A stretch of 64,000 nt of DNA from Chitinophaga sp. E66 (GCA_019285755.1 CP079103.1:2914001-2978000), one strand, 5' to 3'; shown: positions 48,928 through 60,110, counted from the stretch's first letter. Numbers and translations: made by a program. The notes: a model not told the origin generated them from the sequence alone.

Positions 48928-49359
48928 ATGAAGAAATTCCTCACACTGATCCTGGCAATGCTCTATATGGGCACCTCCACCGGCGCCACTTTCCACATGC
49001 ACTACTGCATGGAAAAACTGGTGGACGTCAGCCTCTGGCATGATGAGGAGACACATGTGTGCGACTCCTCCTGCTGCAAGAACTGCTGCAAGGATGTGCA
49101 CCATACCGTCAAACTGGAAAAGGACCAGCAGCTTACCGTAAAAACGGTGCTGGCCATGCAGGCCGTTTCGATGGCCGTTGCATTTCCGGCAATGAGCCTG
49201 CCGGTATATGAAATCTCCGCCCCAGCGCCCCTGCCAACCCCGCTCCCCCCCCTGGTACAGGTTCCGCGCACATTCTCCACTGTCACTTCCGTATCTGATA
49301 CCGGTTACCCTGACCGTTTCGTATCAAAACCGACCTATCCATTTCTACATTATTCCTAA
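48928..49359 (+). CDS. HYC_CC_PP-type protein (metal-linked)
   Basis: 143 residues, secreted. The name-giving motifs are all here: MHYCMEKL near the start, CDSSCCKNCCKD in the middle and PLPPL near the end. The His/Cys pattern suggests copper or other soft-metal binding. First gene of the heavy-metal efflux operon. Intact frame. Confidence 0.82.
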   Translation: MKKFLTLILAMLYMGTSTGATFHMHYCMEKLVDVSLWHDEETHVCDSSCCKNCCKDVHHTVKLEKDQQLTVKTVLAMQAVSMAVAFPAMSLPVYEISAPAPLPTPLPPLVQVPRTFSTVTSVSDTGYPDRFVSKPTYPFLHYS

Positions 49360-49369
49360 ACGCATGATC

Positions 49370-49704
49370 ATGAAAAAGATACTCTCTTTCATAGCCCTTC
49401 CTTTGTCCATATTCGCTGCGCAAAGCGCATTGGGACAATCCTCAAAACCGATTCCTTCACCGTTTCCGGCAATTGCGGCATGTGTAAAAAACGTATCGAG
49501 AAAGCCGCGCAGGTACCAGGCGTAAGCAGTGCCGTGTGGGATGTGAAGTCCAAAACCATGACCGTCAAATTCGATACCGGCAGTGTCAAAACGGATGATA
49601 TCCGCAAGAAGATCGCGCAGGCCGGCCATGACTCCGGTCCGTTTAAAGCATCCGATTCCGTTTACGCGCAACTGCCGGGCTGCTGCCGGTACGAGCGTCA
49701 CTAA
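49370..49704 (+). CDS. Heavy-metal-associated (HMA) domain protein
   Basis: About 111 residues with a signal peptide (FIALPLSIFAAQSALGQ). The mature part is an HMA domain with the metal-binding CxxC (SGNCGMCKKRIEKAAQVPGV). One missing A near 49445. Probable periplasmic copper-binding carrier feeding the CusA pump. 16 bp before cusA. Confidence 0.88.
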
Positions 49705-49720
49705 TAAACTGCGCTGACAT

Positions 49721-52700
49721 ATGATACACAGGATCATCGAATGGTCCGTCCGCAACCGTATCACCGTATTGATACTGGCGGCCGTACTATTCGGGTGGGG
49801 ATGGCATGCCGTGAAAACGAACCCGGTAGACGCCATCCCTGACCTCTCCGAAAACCAGGTGATCGTTTTCACCGAATGGATGGGCCGCGGCCCCAGCTCG
49901 TAGAAGACCAGATCACCTATCCCTTGGTCACCAACCTCCAGGGGACTGCCAGGATTAAATACGTGCGCGGCTCTTCCATGTTCGGCATGAGTTTCATCTA
50001 CGTCATCTTTGAAGACGATACCGACATCTATTGGGCCCGCGAGCGCGTCCTGGAAAGGCTCGGTACCGCCACCCGCGCCCTGCCGGAGGGGGTCAGCCCA
50101 CAGCTGGGCCCAGACGGTACCGGCGTAGGCCATATACTCTGGTATACGCTCGATGCACCAGGGATGGACCTCGGCGAGCAGCGGGCACTGCAGGACTGGT
50201 ACATCAAATTCGCCCTGCAGAACGTCAAAGGCGTCAGCGAGATCGCTTCCTTCGGCGGCTTCCAGCCCCAGTACCAGGTAACGGCCGATCCGAACAAATT
50301 ACTATACTACGGCCTGACTCCTGCGGATGTGATTGCTGCAGTACGCGCCAACAATAATGAATCCGGCGGCCGCAAGTTCGAGATGAGCGACATCGGTTAC
50401 ATCATCAAAACCACCGGCTACCTCGGTTCCATCGCTGATATAGAACAAATAGCGGTGAAGACCGTAAACGGCATTCCGGTGCGCGTGGCAGACGTCGCCT
50501 CCGTGCAGATGACCGGCGAACCACGGCTGGGGATCTTTGACCAGGACGGCGAAGGCGAGCGCGTAGGCGGTATCGTAGTGATGCGATACGGAGAAAACGC
50601 CGCCGAGGTGATTGAAAGGGTTAAGGAACAAATGAAGGAAGTTGCCCGCGGAATGCCAGACAACGTGAAGTTCGACATCGTCTACGACCGCGGCGAGCTT
50701 ATCAAGGAATCCATCAGTTCCATCCGGCATACGCTGATCGAGGAAATGATCGTAGTGTCGCTGGTGGTATTGGTATTTCTGTTCCACTGGCGCAGCGCGC
50801 TCAGCATCCTCATCCAGATCCCCATCACGCTGGCGGCCAGCTTCATCCTGCTCAACGCATTCGGGATCTCTTCCAATATTATGTCGCTGACGGGCATTGC
50901 CCTGGCCATTGGTGTGATCGTGGATAACGGGATCATCATGAGCGAGAACGCATACAAACATTTATCCGAACGGTATGCTCAGTGGCAGGCCGGACAAAAA
51001 TCGCAGTCAACATGAAATTCATAAAACGCCTGTTCCGCCGCGAACCCTCCTGGATCAGTGAGGAAGAGCGGCTGGATATCATCGCCAAGTCGGGCAAGCA
51101 GGTGTCGCGCGGGGTGTTCTTCGCCACGGTGATCATCATCACCTCGTTCCTGCCCGTGTTTTTGCTGACGGGGCAGGAAGGCAAGCTGTTCCATCCGCTG
51201 GCATTTACCAAGACTTTCATCATGATCGTGGATGCGGTGCTGGTGATCACCCTCGCGCCAGCGCTCATCTCCATCTTCATGAAAGGGAAGTTCCGGCCAG
51301 ACAGCGCCCATCCCGTCACCCGCACGCTCGAACGCATTTACGAGCCTGTCATCCGCGTAGTGCTCAAATGGCGCAAGACGACACTGGCCATCAACATCGC
51401 GGCGCTGATCATCGCCATTCCCTTGCTGAAAAGCCTGGGTACGGAGTTCATGCCGCCGCTCGATGAGCAGAGCATCCTCTTTATGCCGGTAACACTGCCC
51501 GATATCTCCAATACGGAAGCCAGGCGAATCCTGCAGGTGCAAGACCGGCTCATCAAATCCGTACCGGAAGTGGATAAAGTACTGGGTAAAGCCGGCAGGG
51601 CAGCCACAGCGACCGACAACTCCCCATCTCCATGATCGAGACGATCATCATGCTTAAGCCGCGTGAAAAGTGGCGGGAAGGGAAAAAGAAGGAAGACGTG
51701 ATCCGGGAACTGGATAGCCTCCTGCAGATCCCCGGCGTAGTTAACGGCTGGACGCAGCCCATCATCAACCGCATCAACATGCTGTCTACCGGCATCCGTA
51801 CCGATGTAGGCATAAAAGTATACGGCCAGCGGCTCGACAGTATCGCCAGCGTTTCAGAAAGAGTGCGCAAGGCGCTGGAAGGCACGCCCGGCGTAGCGGA
51901 TCTGTATGTAGAGCCAGTAACGGGCGGCAAGTATCTCGGTGTGAACATCCGCCGGGGCGACCTGGCCCGTTACGGCCTCAGTGCCGACGACGTGAACCGG
52001 ACCGTAGAAACCGCACTGGGCGGCGCACCGATCGGCAATACCATCGAAGGCCGCAGGAGGTTTTCCATCAGCCTCCGTCTGGCGCAGGATTATCGTAACA
52101 GCCTGGATCAGATCCGCAGGATACCGCTGAATTCCCCGCCTTTGGGGAAGTTCCGCTGTCGGCCGTGGCGGATGTGGAACTCGAGGACGGTCCGCCGATG
52201 ATCACCTCAGACAATGCCATGCTGCGCGGAGCGGTGCTCTTCAATGTACGGGGCAGTGATCTGGGCAGTACGGTAGAGGCCGCTATGCAGAAACTGCGCT
52301 CGGAAGAAGGGTTGCTGCCGCAGGATATTTCCTGGAGTGGAGCGGGCAATACGAGAACCTTGTGCGTGGAAAGCAGACCCTGATGTGGATCGCGCCCATT
52401 GTGCTGATCATCATCTTCGCCTCGCTGTATTTCGCCTTCAAATCCATCCGCGAAGCGTTTCTCAGCCTCATCACCGTACCCTTTGCACTCATCGGCGGCG
52501 CATATATGATCTGGATCTGGGGCGCCAACCTTTCTGTGGCCGTGGCTGTGGGCTTCATCGCGCTTTTCGGCATCGCGGTGGAGACGGGGATCGTGATGGT
52601 CATTTACCTCAACGACGCCATGCAGCAACTCGTGGCCCTCAAAGGCAACAGTGCCGCCACCATTACGAAGCAGGACCTGCGCGAGTATGTCATCCACGGC

Positions 52701-52943
52701 GCGGCGAAGCGGCTCAGGCCCAAGCTCATGACCGTATGCGTATCCCTCTTCGGACTGATACCCGTGCTCTGGGCAGGCGGCGTAGGCACCGATGTGATGA
52801 AGCCAATTGTATTACCCATGATAGGCGGCGTGCTGACCAGCTCCACGCACATTCTGCTGGTGACGCCGCTCATCTTCCTAATGACGAAAGAATATGAATT
52901 ACGCAAATTCGGTAAGCTGGAAATCCATCCTACTGGCCATTAA
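49721..52943 (+). CDS. cusA: CusA/CzcA-family heavy-metal RND efflux pump
   Basis: About 1,075 residues, inner membrane, proton-driven. It starts [37 protein letters not shown] is typical of CusA; the membrane part has [20 protein letters not shown] with the proton-relay Asp; and the second half has [19 protein letters not shown]. Breaks near 49891, 50994, 51624, 52135 and 52343 are each one base. Its 3' end overlaps the TolC gene by 50 bp. Confidence 0.94.
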
Positions 52944-54155
52944 CATACTTCTGCTTCACTTAAGCGCAGCTGTGGCGCAGACATTGCCACTGGACAGCAT
53001 CCTGTCGCGCATAGACGGCAACAACCTCCTGCTGCGCAGCTACGGGCAAAAGGCGGAAGGGTTCCGCCACAGCGCTGATGCCGCCACGGCCTGGATGGCC
53101 CCTATGGCCGGTGTGGGCACCTTTATGACGCCGTACCCCGGCCAGATGATCATGGACGGCAGGGATAAAGGCAGCCTTATGATCCAACTGGAGCAGGATA
53201 TCCCCAACCCGGCGAAACTGCAGGCTAAAAAGCGTTACATCGCCTCGCAGGGCAACGCGGAAGCCGCGGCCCGCGGCGTAACGCTCAACGACCTCCGCGC
53301 ACAAGCCAGGAAGCTATACTACGCCTGGGTATTATCCGAACGAAAACAGCAATTGCTGCGCACGAATGAAAAGATCATGCACATGATGCTGGAGATTGAA
53401 AAGCTGCGGTACCCTTATAACCAATCCCAACTGGGCAACGCGTTCCGCGCGGAAGCTAAGCTGGAAGAAAATGCGAATATGTTGCGGATGGAAGAAGGGA
53501 CCGTTGTGAAGTCGCGCGCATGGCTAAATAGCATGATGAACCAACCGGGCATGACGGAGTTCGCGGTAGATACCGCCTGGGAACCGCAGTTCTCTCCCGC
53601 CATGCACGATACCGCAACCATCGCGGCAGCGCGGCAGGATATCCGGAAAATGGAAGAGAACATCCGCTCCATGCAGCTGGGCATCCGCTCCATGCAGGCA
53701 GAGAAAAGCCAGACTTCCGGCTGCGGTTTGATCATATGTTTCCGCTGGACAAGGCCATGCCGAAAGCTTTCAGCGTGATGGGCATGCTTAGTATTCCCAT
53801 TGCACCGTGGTCGAGAGGGATGTATCGCTCGGAAATTAAATCCATGGAGCTGAATATCTCGGCGATGGAACATGAGCGCAGCGCCATGTTGCAGGAAACA
53901 CAGGGTATGCTGTACGGCATGCTGGCGGAGATCAGGCAGATGGACAGGAGGATCGAGTCAATGGAACGCGTGATCGTTCCCTCTCTCCGCAAAGCCCTCG
54001 ACGCCAACTTCGCCGCCTACCAGGAAAACCGCCTGCAGTTGCCGGTGGTGATCGATTCCTGGGAAGCGCTGACGATGACAGAAACCGGCATATTGGATGA
54101 AAAATTGAAACGTTACGAAATGATCGTGGAATATGAAAAAGCGCTATACCGTTAA
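52894..54155 (+). CDS. TolC-family outer-membrane efflux protein
   Basis: About 421 residues. Signal ending LSAAVAQ, then long helices characteristic of the outer-membrane efflux fold (ARGVTLNDLRAQARKLYYAW, LGNAFRAEAKLEENANMLRM). Methionine is unusually common in MEENIRSMQLGIRSMQ and nearby, fitting a soft-metal exporter. One break near 53712. Overlaps the adaptor start at 54133 by 23 bp. Confidence 0.9.
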
Positions 54156-55268
54156 CATACTCATCGCCCTGGCCACCGCTACGCTGGCGTCATGCGGTAC
54201 AGCGTCCCAAGAGCAGCAACAGCCATCCGTTAAAGGGCGACCGACTCGCTTCCCCTGCTGCAACCGCAGCGGCAAAGCAGGATCGTGGTGATGGAAGCCC
54301 CGGAGCCGTTCGCTACGACAGCCGCAACCGGGTGATCCTGCCCGTTCGTGTAACCGGGCGCATAGAAAAGCTATACGTCCGCTACAACTACCAGCCTGTA
54401 CGTAAAGGACAACTCATCCTGGAAATATACTCGCCCGAACTGGTGGCGGCGCAGCGGGAATTGCTCGCCGTAAGCGGAGATAGCCAGCTGGAAGCCATGG
54501 CCCTCCGCAAGCTCGAACTATTGGGGATGCCCGGTACCCAGGCACGGGAAGTACTGCAATCCCGCCAGGTGCGCGTTAATATCCCTGTGTACAGCCATGC
54601 AGACGGGTATATCCTGGAATCTTCCGTCGCAGCTGCGTCCGTGGCAGAGTCCACTCCGGCGGCGCCTTCATCCGGTGGAGACGCCATGGGCAATATGGCG
54701 GCGGCCGCGCCGATGTCTGCCTCCGCTGCGCCGGCCCTGTGCAGCCGCCGGTGATGCTGCGGGAAGGACAATACGTTTCCACAGGGCAGAACCTGTTCAC
54801 CATTTACAAATCCGGCCGCATGATCGCAGAGTTTGCCTTACCGGCGGATATAGCGGCCGCCGTGAAACCGGGCAGCCGGGTATTGATCGGGCAAGGGGAT
54901 CAGCTGAACTTTGTTACGGTAGACCTGCTGGAGCCTCTGTTCGCCAACGGCGAGAAATTCAACCGCGCGCGGGTGTATCTCAACAAACAGCTACCAGCCG
55001 GGCAATTGCTGACCGCCTACATACCTGTGTATTTCAAGGAAAGCTGGTGGGTACCGGCGTCCGCCATAGTAAAGCTGGGGCGTGACAATGTGATATTCAG
55101 GCGCGAAGGCAATACCTACCGGGCCGTGAAAGTCCGGACAGGCGCTGCTGCCGGCGGAAGGTGCAATTGCTGGAAGCCGTGACCGACATCGCTGCCAATG
55201 CCGCCTATATTGCCGACAGCGAAGGATTCATCCGGCCGGAAACAGCCAACCAACCATTACATCCATAA
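54133..55268 (+). CDS. CusB-like periplasmic adaptor (first)
   Basis: About 380 residues. Lipoprotein signal TATLASC, then VILPVRVTGRIEKLYVRYNY and KGQLILEIYSPELVAAQREL, which are CusB adaptor text. A Met/Ala-rich insertion (GGDAMGNMAAAAPMSASAAP) may bind metal. Breaks near 54229, 54313, 54745 and 55157, single bases each. It links CusA to the outer-membrane channel. Confidence 0.88.
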
Positions 55269-55277
55269 TCAAAACAT

Positions 55278-56467
55278 ATGGAAAGAAGACATTTTCTCAG
55301 ATCGCTGGCCGTTGCCGCAACAGCGCCAGCAGTACTACTGGCTGCCTGCGGAGAAACGAAGGAGCAATCAGCGGCGGCACAACAGACCTACACCTGCCCC
55401 ATGCACCCGCAGGTGGTGCAGAACGCACCGGGCACCTGCCCCATTTGCGCGATGGACCTCGTACCGTTCGATAAAAACAGTACCAGTACTTCGCTCCAGC
55501 TGATGGACAGCCAGGTCAGCCTCGCCAACATTACCACCGCTATCGCCGGGGCGGGCATGCTCACACAAACACGCAGCCTTAATGCGCGGCTCATACCTGA
55601 TCCGCAAAGGACAGGCATCATATCGGCCCGCATCGCGGGGCGCATCGATCGTTTATATGTCCGTGAAACGGGCGTGCGGATCAAAAAGGACAGGCATTAT
55701 ATGCCATCTATTCTGAAAACCTTGCTACGCTTCAATCGGAATACCTTTTGGCACTGGCACAGACTAAAAAATTCCTGACGATGCCCGCTTCCGGCAGATC
55801 GCCGAAGGCGCAAAGCTGAAGCTGGAACGGTACGGGCAAAGTGAAAACGATATTCAGCTATTGGCGGAAGAGAACGCCCCTCGGCCCATGGTAACCTTTC
55901 ATGCGGAGCAGGACGGGCTGGTGACGGAGCTGTCGGTTACCGAAGGACAATATGTAGCCGAAGGCGGTGCGATATTGCAGGTCGAAGACTATAGCCGTTT
56001 GTGGGTAGAGGCAGATATTTATCCGTCGGAAGCGGAACTGCTGAAAAAGGACAAACCTTGCAGGTGATAGTACCGGGCTGGGAAAACGAGCCGCAGGCGA
56101 TGCAGGCGGAATTCGTCTACCCCGCATTGCAAACCGGCCGCCAGACGCTCCAGCTCCGTGGAACGATCGCCAATCCGGACGCGAGATGGCAACCGGGCAT
56201 GGCCGCTGCCGTGCTGCTCCCCGTGGCATCGCGCAGTGAAACGATGCAGCTGCCGATCGATGCCGTGATCCGCGACGGCGCTTCCGCACACATCTGGATC
56301 GAAAAACCGAAAAATACCTTTACCCCGCGAAAAGTGAAGACCGGACTGAAACCAACCGTTCCATCGAGATCATGGAAGGGTTGGAGGACGGTGAAAAAGT
56401 AGTCGTAACCGGCGCATATTTATTGTACAGCGAATTTGTCCTGAAAAGAGGAAAGCAACCCGTTTAA
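55278..56467 (+). CDS. CusB-like adaptor with heavy-metal-binding domain (second)
   Basis: About 400 residues. It starts ERRHFLRSLAVAATAPAVLL (lipoprotein signal, possibly twin-arginine-like). The heavy-metal-binding domain reads YTCPMHPQVVQNAPGTCPIC, then the adaptor body (RIAGRIDRLYVRETGVRIKK; AEQDGLVTELSVTEGQYVAE). Breaks near 55690, 55705, 55782, 56057 and 56350. Two adaptors in one operon is worth note. It may deliver metal to the pump. Confidence 0.87.
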
Positions 56468-56507
56468 AAAATTTCATCATATTCATCACTCAAAAACACC
56501 TGACATT

Positions 56508-57044
56508 ATGAAACATTGGATCCTTCCCGCTGCATTGATCGTATTTGCATCCTGCGGTGGCAACGCCTCCAACCAGGCGGAAGAAAATCAGCACGCAGCA
56601 GATTCTACCGCTGTTATGACAACGCCCGCCACGGCTTCCGTGACGCTTAAGAACGACGCGCTCAACGCCGTGTTTGAACATTACGAAAAACTCACTGAAG
56701 CCCTTGTGAAGGGCGATGCCGCCGCCGCAAAAATATCCGCAGCGGCCATTGAAACCGGCGCACCTGCGGCAGATCCGTCCGGTAAACTGGGTGAATCGGC
56801 TAAAGCGATCGGTGCGGCCTCAGACATTAAAGCCCAACGCGATGCCTATTCAGTGTTAAACCATACTTTTATCCAACTGGCAAAAACCTCCGGCGTAAGC
56901 GGCGGCGAGCTCTATGTTGAATTTTGCCCCATGGCGCTGGATAACAAAGGCGCACAATGGCTCAGCCGTTCCAAAGAGATCCGCAACCCGTATTTCGGTG
57001 ACGAGATGTTGAATTGTGGTTCCGTGGAAGAAACCCTGCAATAA
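56508..57044 (+). CDS. DUF3347-domain lipoprotein
   Basis: 178 residues, intact. Signal ending IVFASC; DUF3347 text VFEHYEKLTEALVKGDAAAA and a metal-type ending YVEFCPMALDNKGAQWLS, IRNPYFGDEMLNCGSVEETL. The Cys/Met pattern fits copper binding; the family usually lies beside CusB/CusA. Last gene of the operon. Confidence 0.88.
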   Translation: MKHWILPAALIVFASCGGNASNQAEENQHAADSTAVMTTPATASVTLKNDALNAVFEHYEKLTEALVKGDAAAAKISAAAIETGAPAADPSGKLGESAKAIGAASDIKAQRDAYSVLNHTFIQLAKTSGVSGGELYVEFCPMALDNKGAQWLSRSKEIRNPYFGDEMLNCGSVEETLQ

Positions 57045-57075
57045 GGTACCATGTTGATAGTCGGCACAGTCTGAC

Positions 57076-57108
57076 AAAGAAAGCCGGCCCCGGGGCCGGC
57101 TCTTCTTT
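57076..57108. terminator. Terminator of the metal-efflux operon
   Basis: GCCGGCCCC/GGGGCCGGC perfect stem, extended by AAAGAA and TTCTTT on the outside. Convergent genes lie on both sides. Confidence 0.85.
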
Positions 57109-57124
57109 AAGCTGGAATAATACG

Positions 57125-57555
57125 TTATGCAGCCTGCGCAAGATAACCCGGGAGCGCATGGTCGAGGAAATGTCCCCAACCCTCCATAAAGCTGCTCCGC
57201 ACGAAAGACGGATGATCCTGCGGAAAGCTTTCCAGGCCGGTGTGCGTCAGCACAAGGCGGGTGCCGCCAGCTTCTTCGAACAGCTCCCATGTCACTTCAG
57301 AATTACCCGGATAGTCCGCGTAACGCCAGGTGTAAGCGATCTTCTGTCCGGGTACGACTTCGGTAACCTGGCAAAGATGGCGGAATACGTTGTCTTCATG
57401 CGGACAATCAAACGAGAAGTTCGTTCCTTTACAGCTTTAAAACCTTCCATGGGGAAATACCATTGCCGCATCTTGTCGGGATTCGTAATGGCGTCCCAAA
57501 CTTGTTGGACAGGCGCCGCGTAGGTGCGTTCTACGATCAGTGGTTCCTTTTTCAT
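57125..57555 (-). CDS. SRPBCC (AHSA1-like) domain protein
   Basis: About 144 residues. MKKEPLIVERTYAAPVQQVW, NPDKMRQWYFPMEGF and VTWELFEEAGGTRLVLTHTG mark the START-like hydrophobic pocket. One base missing near 57427. It lies 31 bp after the ArsR gene, the usual ArsR-SRPBCC operon of unsettled role. Confidence 0.92.
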
Positions 57556-57586
57556 ACGCTGAATTATTATAGGTTTTAGAATGTAA

Positions 57587-57898
57587 TCATTTTTCTTCCC
57601 CGGCCAGGAAATCGCCCAGCGCATCCAGTTTCTGCGACCAGAACGCCTCGTAGCGGGCTGTCCAGTCGCGCACTTCCCGCAGGCCGCGGAGGTCTGCATG
57701 GCAAAAGCGTTCCCTGCCTTGCTGGCGGATGACGATCAGGCCGCATTCCGTCAGAATGCGGATATGTTTGGACACGGCAGGGCGGCTGATAGGAAAATGT
57801 TCCGCAACCGCGTTCAGGTTCTGCGGGGCGCCAGCCAGCAGTTGGATGATCTCCCTCCTGGTGGGGTCTGATATCGCCTGGAATACGTCTCTTCTCAT
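57587..57898 (-). CDS. ArsR-family transcriptional repressor
   Basis: 103 residues, intact. RRDVFQAISDPTRREIIQLL and LNAVAEHFPISRPAVSKHIR are the family winged helix. There is no metal-binding CxC pair, so it is not an arsenic/cadmium sensor. Two perfect-type operators lie 16 bp upstream of the start, so it should repress itself and the SRPBCC gene. Confidence 0.95.
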   Translation of the reverse strand: MRRDVFQAISDPTRREIIQLLAGAPQNLNAVAEHFPISRPAVSKHIRILTECGLIVIRQQGRERFCHADLRGLREVRDWTARYEAFWSQKLDALGDFLAGEEK

Positions 57899-57913
57899 AA
57901 CTTAGTATCTTAT

Positions 57914-57929
57914 GTAACCAATCGGTTAC
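57914..57929. promoter_or_regulatory. ArsR operator copy 1, GTAACCAATCGGTTAC
   Basis: One-mismatch palindrome (A in place of G at the centre), 16 bp upstream of arsR. Confidence 0.75.
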
Positions 57930-57937
57930 AAATATAG

Positions 57938-57953
57938 GTAACCGATCGGTTAC
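57938..57953. promoter_or_regulatory. ArsR operator copy 2, GTAACCGATCGGTTAC
   Basis: Perfect 16-bp palindrome, 24 bp centre to centre from copy 1. The tandem pair would place two dimers near the arsR start. Confidence 0.8.
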
Positions 57954-57984
57954 GTAAAAATTATTTTTGAGCCTATGCATAAAA

Positions 57985-58017
57985 AAACAGCGCATGCAAT
58001 GTTTGCATGCGCTGTTT
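57985..58017 (-). terminator. Terminator of the 58045-60110 minus-strand genes
   Basis: AAACAGCGCATGCAA and its exact complement form a 15-bp stem with a 3-nt loop. On the minus strand a T run follows, 28 bp beyond the 58045 stop. Confidence 0.87.
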
Positions 58018-58044
58018 GCTGGACCATTAACAATTAATAATCAA

Positions 58045-58266
58045 CTAATTGACGTCCCTGCCGGTCATTTCTATGGCTGAACCGATTTCCTTCGTTTCCT
58101 GCGTTTCATTGTCTGCACCCTCTTCAAACCAGTGCGATGCACCTTCATTGTCTTCCTTCCTCACAAGGTAGAGACTTTTCCACGGCAGCGAAACGAGGAA
58201 GAGGTTGTCTTCTTCCAGCGAGACCGGGATGTCGTGGCTCCTGTAGCGGATGTGAAATGTGTTCAT
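58045..58266 (-). CDS. Small hypothetical protein
   Basis: 73 residues: MNTFHIRYRSHDIPVSLEED, SLYLVRKEDNEGASHWFEEG, and a DN-type acidic end. Cytoplasmic; no family recognised. A frame reaching 58323 overlaps the next gene and is not preferred. Follows the outer-membrane protein gene on the same strand. Confidence 0.6.
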   Translation of the reverse strand: MNTFHIRYRSHDIPVSLEEDNLFLVSLPWKSLYLVRKEDNEGASHWFEEGADNETQETKEIGSAIEMTGRDVN

Positions 58267-58291
58267 AACAACTATGCAGCAATCCTTGTGC

Positions 58292-59030
58292 CTAGATGCG
58301 GTATGCCACCCCAAGCGTAACAAAAATATTATACATGGGGAAGTCCATTCCTTTGAAATCCGAGGGGAAAATGGGGCGTAGTCCCCAATTGAGGTTGGCC
58401 ATTACCCGTATTTTTTTCCCACGCGCCGTTCAGCTCCGCCTTGCAGCCCTGCGTCAAAACGGCGCATGTCTGTCCCGAAGTCGAATTCAGCCTCGTCTAC
58501 TGTCACTTTCTCACCCAACGATCCGCCATTCCGGATATAACCATCGCTTACGTTGCCATAGAAATTGGCGCTGAATAGCCAGGCAGCGTATGCGCCAGGT
58601 TGATGCGCCAGTTGTCGTTGGGCGTATAGGTAGCGCTGATCGGGAAGGCGACATACGCATTGCGGACGGTGGTTTTATTCTTACCGGTGAAAGCGCCTTC
58701 GAACTCGCTTTTCCCGGAAGCGTCTTCCATCGTGATCATGGTATGGAAATACATCACTTCGTCTTTCGTGGTCATGCCCTTGTAATCGAGCTTTACGCCT
58801 ATGGCGGCGCCCCATTTATGGGAGGCCGACGGGCGCCAGGACAGTTCATAGCCCAGCGAAGGAGAAAATTCCGGGCGATAGGAATTAATCTTTCTAATTG
58901 TGGCGGGCAATCCGACGGGAGCAGTGGCCCCGAGGTTGAAGCCGGCCTGGATGCGATGCTCCGGTGGATCTGCCCCTGTGCATGGAACGCGGATACGAGG
59001 AAAAAAAAGGAATATGTTGCGGATGTTCAT
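58292..59030 (-). CDS. Outer-membrane beta-barrel protein
   Basis: About 247 residues. After repair the start reads MNIRNIFLFFLVSAFHAQGQ, a signal peptide. The rest alternates in beta strands (YELSWRPSASHKWGAAIGVK; VMANLNWGLRPIFPSDF) and ends VTLGVAYRI with an aromatic near the C-terminus, as barrels do. Frame breaks near 58985 (extra T in a T8 run), 58962, 58577 and 58430. Starts 10 bp after the PCMD lipoprotein stop, so a PCMD/OMP unit. Confidence 0.8.
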
Positions 59031-59039
59031 GTGTGCATT

Positions 59040-60110
59040 TTACTGAATGATGGTAAGACTATCGATGACGAGCCGGCTGCCGATGGCGCCGCGGTACTGG
59101 TCGCCGTCTTTGCTGGAAGAGGCGACGATGGCCATCATCATATCCCTTGTGGTGGACCGGCCGGGCAGGTAGGTGAATGGAATATCGAAGCGGGTCCAAT
59201 TGCCACGGCCGGAGCCGTCGGGTAGTTCGGCACGGGCTACGATGCGGTCTGACGTATGAATATTGGTCGCATCCAGGCGGGTGCGGCCGGTGTACAACAC
59301 GGCGTAGATCGCACAGGAATCCGTGACGCCGGGTACTGCATTACCGGCTTTGTCCTGGTAAGTGGCGCCAGGGGTATACTTGTAATACCCTGTGAATCGT
59401 GTGGCCCTGCCTGTGTAAGGTTGACCGAACTGCGTTGCTTTCAGTGGTTCGAGAAGCGCGTTGCTGATGTCGAAGTTCCCCAGGAAGAGGGATCCTGCGA
59501 ACAGCTTAATACCAACCAGGCCGGATATCACCGTACCTTTGAGGGTCACCATTTCCGCGGCATAGGTACCAGACTCCGAGTCGTTGGTAGCGCGGAGCGG
59601 ATAGGCATCCGGCCGTTTGGAAACGCCGCTGATAGCGATTCCGGGGTTGCCGGAAGACCACACCTGCTTGCCGTCTTCCTCTACCACGTATTGGTATTTA
59701 TCCTGATCGTGGATCAGCCAGTGCTCGAATCCCCATTTCCATTCGCCGATAGATACCACTTCAACGGTGTATTGTTTCTGGTTTTCGCCGCTGGCGGAGG
59801 TTACGGTATAAATGTTTTCGCGGTCGAAGTGGATGGAATCCCCGGACGCAGGCGAAATACCTGCGCCTTTGGAGGTGGTGATCACGGGAGCAACTCCGCT
59901 TTCGAAGGCTTCGGGCTCCAGGTAAAGGAGGATCTTGCGGTTGGACTGGTCGATGAATATATCGCCGGTGAGCAAGGAATCCGGGAGTGTAAAAGTTTCG
60001 ATGTCAGCCTCCGGATTAGGCGGTTCATCTTTAATGCATGCCTGGAGTACCGCAAAGGCGGATACGACTGCCAGGGCTTGCAGGGAGCGTATGAATTGAT
60101 TGTGGGTCAT
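59040..60110 (-). CDS. PCMD-domain lipoprotein
   Basis: 356 residues, intact. Lipoprotein signal ending AVLQACIKD. An Ig-like N-terminal part (VAPVITTSKGAGISPASGDS) precedes the PCMD (putative carbohydrate metabolism) domain (WSSGNPGIAISGVSKRPDAY, LGNFDISNALLEPLKATQFG, FDIPFTYLPGRSTTRDMMMA). It may bind extracellular glycan. Encoded upstream of the beta-barrel gene. Confidence 0.9.
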   Translation of the reverse strand: MTHNQFIRSLQALAVVSAFAVLQACIKDEPPNPEADIETFTLPDSLLTGDIFIDQSNRKILLYLEPEAFESGVAPVITTSKGAGISPASGDSIHFDRENIYTVTSASGENQKQYTVEVVSIGEWKWGFEHWLIHDQDKYQYVVEEDGKQVWSSGNPGIAISGVSKRPDAYPLRATNDSESGTYAAEMVTLKGTVISGLVGIKLFAGSLFLGNFDISNALLEPLKATQFGQPYTGRATRFTGYYKYTPGATYQDKAGNAVPGVTDSCAIYAVLYTGRTRLDATNIHTSDRIVARAELPDGSGRGNWTRFDIPFTYLPGRSTTRDMMMAIVASSSKDGDQYRGAIGSRLVIDSLTIIQ

